Source of the DNA: DATEJJ01 sp039649115
GTDB lineage: Bacteria > Actinomycetota > Actinomycetes > Mycobacteriales > Micromonosporaceae
Length of the DNA: 9,941 nt
Assembly (NCBI GenBank): GCA_039649115.1
Contig: JBBWZQ010000390.1
Location: 1 to 9,941 of the forward strand
Direction: 5' to 3'
Under the pieces are notes generated by a model that worked only from the letters and a program-made list of their open reading frames with translations, was not told where the DNA came from and did no database searches. This document shows, one piece after another, positions 5,868-9,941 of the stretch (its first letter is position 1; every line of letters begins with the position of its first letter). Both the position numbers and the translations under genes were made by a program.

Positions 5868-6215
5868 GATGACGCGGAGGTGGCCACGGCGGCCGACCTG
5901 GTGTCCGGGGTCGGGGCGCGAGTCCTCGCGGCGGGCGGCCGGGGGGCGCGCGGCCTCGCGCACCGCCTCGGCCAGTGCGACCAGATCATCGCTGGTGGGC
6001 GGGGGTGGTTCGAACTCTCCGTCGTGCCGCACCAGGTCCCAGCCGCGCGGCGCGGTCAGGCTCCGGGCATGCCGCTCGCACAGGTCATACGTGTGCGGCT
6101 CGGCGAACGCCGCGAGCGGACCGACGACCGCGGTCGAATCGGCGTAGACGTAGGTCAGCGTGGCGACGGCCGGCTTCGGGCAGCCATTGCGGGAACAACG
6201 CCGTGGTGACCTCAC
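5853..6215 (-). CDS. DUF3499 family protein, small Cys/His putative zinc protein
   Basis: This 120-residue protein is recognisable as the actinobacterial DUF3499 family by its core CSRNGCPKPAVATLTYVY, then ADSTAVVGPLAAFAEPH and YDLCERHARSLTAPRGWDLVR. C7 and C12 with C46 and H49 form a Cys-X4-Cys ... Cys-X2-His set that would bind zinc. The C-terminal third is Pro/Arg-rich and poorly conserved in look. No enzymatic role is known to me. The start is taken as the GTG at 6215, because the conserved region begins at once and a TACCGT -10-like box lies 6 nt upstream; a GTG at 6269 would add 18 residues. In many actinobacteria this gene sits beside the zincin-fold gene and whiB, as here, which points to a linked but undefined cellular role. 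Confidence 0.8.
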   Translation of the reverse strand: MRSPRRCSRNGCPKPAVATLTYVYADSTAVVGPLAAFAEPHTYDLCERHARSLTAPRGWDLVRHDGEFEPPPPTSDDLVALAEAVREAARPPAARREDSRPDPGHQVGRRGHLRVIPPSR

Positions 6216-6221
6216 TGCGGC

Positions 6222-6227
6222 ACGGTA
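6222..6227 (-). promoter_or_regulatory. Possible -10 box of the DUF3499 gene
   Basis: TACCGT on the minus strand fits TAnnnT and ends 6 nt before the GTG at 6215, the same geometry as the leaderless promoter at 2278-2283. No convincing -35 is found at 16-18 nt spacing, so support is thin. Confidence 0.25.
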
Positions 6228-6318
6228 CCGCTCCCGGGCGCGGCGCGCCGGGGGTTCCGCGCGCGACACGCCGTACTGTTGATCATCGACCGCCCGGCGC
6301 GGCGCTCCCGGGCGGGGC

Positions 6319-6345
6319 TACATTGGCGGGATGAGGATCCGATGA
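6319..6345 (+). promoter_or_regulatory. -10 box and possible 4-codon leader ORF before the zincin-fold gene
   Basis: TACATT (6319-6324) fits TAnnnT. Six nt later an ATG (6331) opens a four-codon frame, Met-Arg-Ile-Arg-stop, whose TGA overlaps the gene start as ATGA (6342-6345). If transcription starts at 6331, a leaderless mini-ORF would feed ribosomes directly into the gene. The alternative is a plain 11-nt leader with AGGA (6334-6337) as a weak ribosome site. No -35 is evident. Confidence 0.3.
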
Positions 6346-6797
6346 CCAGCCCACCGCGGCGGCGCCGTTACGGCGGGCCCGGCCGGCGACCCTGGCGCGA
6401 TCGGCACGGGCGCGGCCTGCGCGGCCGGTTGGTGCCGGCCAACGTGCCGCTGTCGCGGACCAAGGCGGAGATCTTCGACGACCTCGTCCTGGACACCGTG
6501 GAGGCGCTGGAGCGCCGGTTCGCCAAGGAACTGTCCGGGGTCGAGTTCGCGGTCGAGGACGTTCCCCCGGATCTCAACGTCTACGACTCCGACGTGCTGG
6601 AAGACGGCGAGGTACCGCTGGCCCGGCTGCTGCCGGGCGGGCCGGGGCGGCACAACGTACCGCCCCGGATCGTCCTGTACCGGCGCCCGCTGGAGTTCCG
6701 CGCCCTGGACCGCGACGACCTCGCCGACCTGGTGCACGACGTGATCATCGAACAGGTCGCCAACCTCCTCGGCGTCGACCCCGAGGAGCTGACGTAG
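6342..6797 (+). CDS. Zincin-fold 'metallopeptidase family' protein with degenerate active site
   Basis: This 151-residue protein resembles the small zincin-like metallopeptidase family (the PF06262-type proteins). After a very basic, Pro/Arg/Gly-rich tail (residues 1-35) come a helix (FDDLVLDTVEALERRF), a strand region (VEFAVEDVPP), and IVLYRRPLEFRA before the C-terminal helix. In canonical members that helix carries HEIAHHFGID. Here the aligned segment is EQVANLLGVD (137-146), so both zinc histidines are replaced by Glu and Asn and the catalytic Glu by Gln. A lone H132 remains upstream. Peptidase activity is therefore unlikely; a binding or regulatory role is inferred. It is divergent from DUF3499 and convergent with whiB (25-nt gap), the arrangement I recall around Mycobacterium tuberculosis whiB2. 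Confidence 0.75.
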   Translation: MTSPPRRRRYGGPGRRPWRDRHGRGLRGRLVPANVPLSRTKAEIFDDLVLDTVEALERRFAKELSGVEFAVEDVPPDLNVYDSDVLEDGEVPLARLLPGGPGRHNVPPRIVLYRRPLEFRALDRDDLADLVHDVIIEQVANLLGVDPEELT

Positions 6798-6822
6798 TTC
6801 CTGGTTCGCTCCCCGCTCACCG

Positions 6823-7080
6823 TCAGGCCGCCCTGCGCTTCAACTTGCGACGCTCGCGCTCGGACAGCCCACCCCAGATGCCGAACCGCTCATCGTGACC
6901 CAATGCGTACTCCAGGCACTCGGCCCTCACCTCGCATCGAGTGCAGATCCGCTTGGCCTCGCGGGTGGAGCCCCCCTTCTCCGGGAAGAAGGCTTCCGGA
7001 TCGGTCTGCGAGCACAGGGCGCGCTCTTGCCACTCCGGAGCGTTACCAAGCAGGTCGGCCGCCTCAAGCTGGCCGTCCAT
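6823..7080 (-). CDS. whiB: WhiB-family iron-sulphur transcription factor (WhiB/WhiB2 type)
   Basis: This 85-residue protein closely follows Streptomyces WhiB / mycobacterial WhiB2. It has C23, C46, C49 and C55 (Cys-X22-Cys-X2-Cys-X5-Cys) for a [4Fe-4S] cluster, the TDPEAFFPEKGGS segment, the GIWGG turn (67-71) that contacts sigma factor region 4, and a basic C-terminus (ERERRKLKRRAA) for DNA. In Streptomyces, WhiB works with WhiA to start sporulation septation; WhiB2 is needed for septation in mycobacteria. AAGGAGG ends 7 nt before the ATG at 7080 and fixes this start; an in-frame GTG at 7221 would add 47 residues (see findings). The mRNA leader is predicted at about 140 nt, from a strong promoter with an embedded palindrome. 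The gene is convergent with the zincin-fold gene, 25 nt apart, with no clear terminator in between. Confidence 0.93.
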   Translation of the reverse strand: MDGQLEAADLLGNAPEWQERALCSQTDPEAFFPEKGGSTREAKRICTRCEVRAECLEYALGHDERFGIWGGLSERERRKLKRRAA

Positions 7081-7225
7081 CACGTTGCCTCCTTCATTCG
7101 CGCCGCCCAACCGGGTCGACGCAACCCCCCAATGCGGAAAACCCTCGTCGATCATGGAGACGAGCCTTCCGTTAAGTCCGGAACGGTGGTGGTTTGGTAC
7201 CTCCGTTTTGAACAACCCCACTGAA

Positions 7226-7255
7226 ATTACACGCGTGTAATGCGTGCGCCGTCAA
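7226..7255 (-). promoter_or_regulatory. whiB promoter with embedded 16-bp palindrome
   Basis: On the minus strand TTGACG (7255-7250) and TGTAAT (7231-7226) are spaced by 18 nt, each one base from the sigma-70/HrdB consensus. The perfect palindrome ATTACACGCGTGTAAT (7226-7241) covers the whole -10 and half the spacer, the position of a repressor site. The region upstream (CTATTTATC on the minus strand) is AT-rich for this genome. This is the best promoter in the window. The binding factor is unknown; in Streptomyces whiB is under developmental regulators, but the palindrome does not match a consensus I can name. Confidence 0.65.
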
Positions 7256-7423
7256 GCGGAACCTGATAAATAGGCCGTTCGGTGGTGTACCTACATGATC
7301 TTGAAAAGCATGCTAGAGCCTCCCCCGTGCGGTTACCTCCCGCTACCGCCGTTTCCCCTATCGATTGAGGACGGCCCGAGGTAACGCCCGACCGGCGCGT
7401 CGGCACCTGCCGGTGCCGTCCCG
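7256..7423 (-). other. Non-coding region between fbiC and the whiB promoter
   Basis: Together with the whiB leader (7081-7225) this is the only gene-free stretch over 300 bases. This half is AT-richer near 7261-7315 and holds an 8-bp inverted repeat, GTTACCTC (7332-7339) with GAGGTAAC (7378-7385), which encloses a second imperfect stem on the minus strand (CCGTCCTC with GGGG..ACGG around 7347-7374). It could be a structured leader of a longer whiB transcript or a small RNA. I recognise no known riboswitch class in it. No ORF with a ribosome site is seen. Confidence 0.35.
7401..7418 (-). terminator. Hairpin after fbiC
   Basis: CGGCACC (7401-7407) and GGTGCCG (7412-7418) enclose a 4-nt loop, 5 nt past the fbiC stop codon. 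There is no T-run, as is common in GC-rich actinobacteria. It probably marks the 3' end of the fbiC message and insulates whiB. Confidence 0.5.
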
Positions 7424-9941
7424 CTACAGAGCGGCGTAGGTCGTGGTGCGCTGGCGTGCCGGACGACCCGCGGCGGCCGCGACCGCCTGCAACTGCGCGA
7501 CGGTACGGGCGGAGCCGTGCTCCGAGCCCGCCATCCGGGAGATCGTCTCCTCCATGAGCGTGCCGCCCAGATCGTTGGCCCCGCCGTGCAGCATCGCGAC
7601 GGTACCCTCGTCGCCCAGCTTCACCCAGGAACACTGGATGTTGGCGATGCGGCCGTGCAGCAGGATCCGTGCCATGGCGTGCACCGCCCGGTTCTCCCGC
7701 CAGCTCGCACCCGCCCGCGCGATGCCCGCGAGGTAGATCGGCGCGTTGTGGTGGACAAACGGCAGCGCGACGAACTCGGTGAAGCCGCCGGTCCGGTCCT
7801 GGATACCGGCGAGGACCCGGAAGTGCCCGAGCCAGTGCCGCGGGTTGTCCACGTGCCCGTACATCATCGTGGCGCTGGACCGGATGCCCAGTTCGTGCGC
7901 GGTGGTCACCACGTCGATCCAGGTCTGGGCGGGCAGTTTGCCCTTGGTGAGCACCCAGCGCACCTCGTCGTCGAGGATCTCGGCGGCGGTACCGGGGATG
8001 GTGTCCAGGCCGGCCTCGCGCAACTGCACCAGCCAGTCGCGTACGGACACTCCCGCCTTGGCCGCGCCAGTGACGATCTCCATGGGCGAGAAGGCGTGCA
8101 CGTGCATGCCGGGTACCCGCGCCTTGACCGCGCGTACCAGGTCGGCGTACGCCGTCACGGGCAGCCGGGGGTCGATCCCGCCCTGCATGCAGACCTCGGT
8201 CGCACCGTCCCGCCACGCCTCCTCGGCCCGGTCGGCGACCTGCGCCGTGGACAGCCGGTACGCGTCGGCGTCCCGCTCACGCTGGGCGAACGCGCAGAAC
8301 CGGCAGCCCACGTAGCACACGTTGGAGAAGTTGATGTTCCGGTTGACGACGTAGGTGATGTCCTCCCCCACGGCCTCCCGCCGCAGGCCGTCCGCGATCC
8401 CCGCCAGTTCGTCCAGGGCGGCCCCGTCGGCGTCCAGCAGCGCCAGGGCCGCCGCCTCGTGCCCGGCCTCCAGCAACGCCTCCGGCCGCCTGCCCGCCAG
8501 CCGCAGCCCTTCCCGCACAACCTCATCGAAGTCGCGGGGATGGGGGCCGCCGGATGCCGCGACTTCGTTGACGTCGCGGTCATCCGGGCCTACGGATGCC
8601 GCGACTTCGTTGACGTCGCGGAGATGGGGGCCGCCGGATGCCGCGAGGTCGGAGTTGCGGCGATCTTGGGGAGCGACGTGGGCGGCGACCTCCTGCCAGT
8701 CGCCGTAGACGGCGTCGAAGTCGGAGCGGCGGTCGGCGGAGCGGCCCAGAGTGTCGATTTCCTCGTGCAGGTTGACCCGGCCGCCGGGTGCGTCGTCCGG
8801 CTCCTGCCAGGGCAGCCCAACGGGCACCGCGTCCGCGACAGCGAGCCCGGTGTCCGGGTCGGCGAGGGCGCCGACGTGAGGTGCCAGGCGCGCGTCGAGC
8901 CAGGGGACGCCGCGGCGCACGTACTCCGGATAGATCGTCAACCGCTCGCGCAGCTCGAAGCCGGCCGCGGCGCTGCGCCGCGCGAGCTCCTCGATCTGCG
9001 GCCACGGCCGCTCCGGGTTCACGTGGTCCGGGGTCAGCGGCGACACCCCGCCCCAGTCGTCGATGCCCGCCCGCAGCATCAGCGCGTACTCCCCGTCGAT
9101 CAGGTTGGGCGGGGCCTGGATGCGCGCTCCCGGCCCGAGCACCAGCCGGGCCACGGCGATCGTGGCCGCGAGGTCCTGCAGTTCCGCGTCCGGTATCCCG
9201 CGCATCGCGGTATCCGGCTTGGCGCGGAAGTTCTGCACGATGACCTCTTGGATGTGCCCGTACCCGCGGGCGATCCGGCGGATCGCGAACAGCGACTCGG
9301 CCCGCTCGTGCGGCGTCTCACCGATCCCGATGAGGATGCCGGTCGTGAACGGCACACCCACCCGGCCGGCGTCCTCCAGCACGCGCAGGCGTACCGCCGG
9401 CTCCTTGTCGGGCGATCCGTAGTGCGGGCCCTTGGGGTCGCTCCACAGCCGGGTGGCGGTGGTCTCCAGCATCATGCCCATGCTCGGTGCGACCGGCTTG
9501 AGCCGCTGCAGGTCGGACCAGGACAGGACGCCCGGGTTGAGGTGCGGCAGCAGGCCGGTCTCTTCGAGCACCGCGACGGCCACCGACCGCAGGTAGTCCA
9601 CAGTGGACTCGTAGCCGCGCTCGGCCAGCCACTCCCGGGCCGCGGGCCACCGGTCCTCGGGGCGGTCGCCGAGCGTGAACAGCGCCTCCTTGCAGCCGAG
9701 GGCGGCACCCTCGCGGGCGATCGCCAGCACCTCGTCGCGGTCCAGGAACGGCGCCGGGAGCCGGTGCGGCACGGTCACGAACGTGCAGTAGTGGCACCGG
9801 TCCCGGCACAGCCGCGTCAGCGGGATGAAGACCTTCTTCGAGTACGTGACCGTGCCGGCCCGCCCCGCCCCCGCGAGCCCGGCGTCGCGTACCGCACCGG
9901 CCGCCGCCAGCAGTGCGTCCAGCGCGGCGCCCCGGGCGCCC
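7424..9941 (-). CDS. fbiC: FbiC, FO synthase (CofG-CofH fusion), 5' end beyond window
   Basis: The frame is open to the right edge, giving 838 residues in the window, close to full length (about 856 in M. tuberculosis). FbiC makes FO, the 5-deazaflavin chromophore of coenzyme F420, from tyrosine and 5-amino-6-ribitylaminouracil using two radical-SAM domains. The N-terminal CofG-like domain has Cys-X3-Cys-X2-Cys as CRDRCHYC (codons 9785-9808), after the typical TVTYSKKVFIPLTR. The C-terminal CofH-like domain has CYVGCRFC (8294-8317), then CMQGGIDP and HAFSPMEI. Both clusters look intact. The linker between them (about 8470-8780) contains a 14-residue tandem repeat. A GTG at 9778 would be a false start, since it lies just after the first iron-sulphur motif. 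A hairpin follows the stop. The gene runs in the same direction as whiB but 343 nt away. Confidence 0.95.
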   Translation of the reverse strand, partial: GARGAALDALLAAAGAVRDAGLAGAGRAGTVTYSKKVFIPLTRLCRDRCHYCTFVTVPHRLPAPFLDRDEVLAIAREGAALGCKEALFTLGDRPEDRWPAAREWLAERGYESTVDYLRSVAVAVLEETGLLPHLNPGVLSWSDLQRLKPVAPSMGMMLETTATRLWSDPKGPHYGSPDKEPAVRLRVLEDAGRVGVPFTTGILIGIGETPHERAESLFAIRRIARGYGHIQEVIVQNFRAKPDTAMRGIPDAELQDLAATIAVARLVLGPGARIQAPPNLIDGEYALMLRAGIDDWGGVSPLTPDHVNPERPWPQIEELARRSAAAGFELRERLTIYPEYVRRGVPWLDARLAPHVGALADPDTGLAVADAVPVGLPWQEPDDAPGGRVNLHEEIDTLGRSADRRSDFDAVYGDWQEVAAHVAPQDRRNSDLAASGGPHLRDVNEVAASVGPDDRDVNEVAASGGPHPRDFDEVVREGLRLAGRRPEALLEAGHEAAALALLDADGAALDELAGIADGLRREAVGEDITYVVNRNINFSNVCYVGCRFCAFAQRERDADAYRLSTAQVADRAEEAWRDGATEVCMQGGIDPRLPVTAYADLVRAVKARVPGMHVHAFSPMEIVTGAAKAGVSVRDWLVQLREAGLDTIPGTAAEILDDEVRWVLTKGKLPAQTWIDVVTTAHELGIRSSATMMYGHVDNPRHWLGHFRVLAGIQDRTGGFTEFVALPFVHHNAPIYLAGIARAGASWRENRAVHAMARILLHGRIANIQCSWVKLGDEGTVAMLHGGANDLGGTLMEETISRMAGSEHGSARTVAQLQAVAAAAGRPARQRTTTYAAL
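8531..8656 (-). repeat. Three 42-bp tandem repeats inside the fbiC linker
   Basis: Units at 8531-8572, 8573-8614 and 8615-8656 each begin GTCGCGG and contain GGATGCCGCGA. Units 1 and 2 share the last 20-odd bases; units 1 and 3 share the first 32 with one change. The period is 42 bp, so the frame is kept and reads as 14-residue copies of the type VNEVAAS-x-GP-xx-RD. Each junction forms a palindrome, CCGCGAC-9 nt-GTCGCGG (8557-8579 and 8599-8621). The rest of FbiC shows no such repetition. Confidence 0.85.
9596..9608. repeat. 13-mer palindrome GTCCACAGTGGAC, copy 3
   Basis: Third copy, in fbiC on the opposite coding strand, where it reads Ser-Thr-Val-Asp with central T instead of A. Confidence 0.8.

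Noticed and set aside
5729..5989. Minus-strand frame of 86 codons spanning the convergent spacer
   Set aside because: Runs through the palindrome and G-run and into DUF3499 out of frame, with no ribosome site.
7256..7423. Known riboswitch (cyclic-di-AMP or cobalamin type) or 6C RNA
   Set aside because: C-rich and GGGGAAAC-like pieces were suggestive, but the conserved cores of these classes could not be identified.
7227..8216. Minus-strand 329-codon frame extending from fbiC to the whiB promoter
   Set aside because: Out-of-frame shadow of fbiC with Arg/Gly-rich composition; it would end inside the whiB promoter palindrome.
8531..8656. CRISPR array
   Set aside because: Units are tandem with no unique spacers, lie inside a coding frame with a 42-bp period, and there are no cas genes.

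Overview
The window is very GC-rich and comes from a filamentous or spore-forming actinobacterium. The evidence is a whiB regulator with its classic neighbours (a DUF3499 protein and a degenerate zincin-fold protein), a fused two-domain FbiC for coenzyme F420, GTG starts, and several promoters that appear to give leaderless mRNAs. A Micromonosporaceae or Pseudonocardiaceae-type host fits, but the exact genus cannot be fixed from sequence alone. I see no rRNA, tRNA, CRISPR array, transposase or phage gene.

Layout. (1) 1-1062, minus strand: the N-terminus of a secreted RCC1-repeat protein, then a VapC (PIN) toxin and VapB antitoxin pair overlapping by ATGA, with a perfect 12-bp inverted repeat as likely operator. 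(2) 1066-5656: an amine or amino-acid catabolic block. A saccharopine-dehydrogenase-like oxidoreductase is divergent from an AsnC/Lrp regulator, which overlaps a class III PLP aminotransferase by ATGA. After a 14-bp perfect hairpin comes a PuuB/DadA-type FAD amine oxidoreductase. (3) 5657-5852: a convergent spacer with hairpins, a G-quadruplex-like run and a long imperfect palindrome. (4) 5853-9941: a developmental and redox core with DUF3499, the zincin-fold protein, WhiB with a strong promoter under a 16-bp palindrome, and fbiC running off the right edge.

How the genes work together. In block 2 the regulator probably senses an amino acid or amine and controls both directions from the 99-bp divergent spacer. 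The aminotransferase and flavin oxidoreductase could act on the same di- or polyamine-type substrates. The saccharopine-type enzyme could join or cleave the resulting aldehyde and an amino acid, since no aldehyde dehydrogenase lies in the window. In block 4, WhiB is an iron-sulphur sporulation and division regulator and FbiC makes the deazaflavin FO; they are neighbours on the same strand but have separate promoters.

The most unusual signals are a 42-bp (14-residue) tandem palindromic repeat inside the fbiC linker, the palindrome embedded in the whiB promoter, a 13-mer palindrome recurring in frame in two genes, a divergent pair of predicted leaderless promoters, and loss of the zinc site in the zincin protein. 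I did not find a wholly new multi-gene system. The least explained unit is the four-gene amine block.
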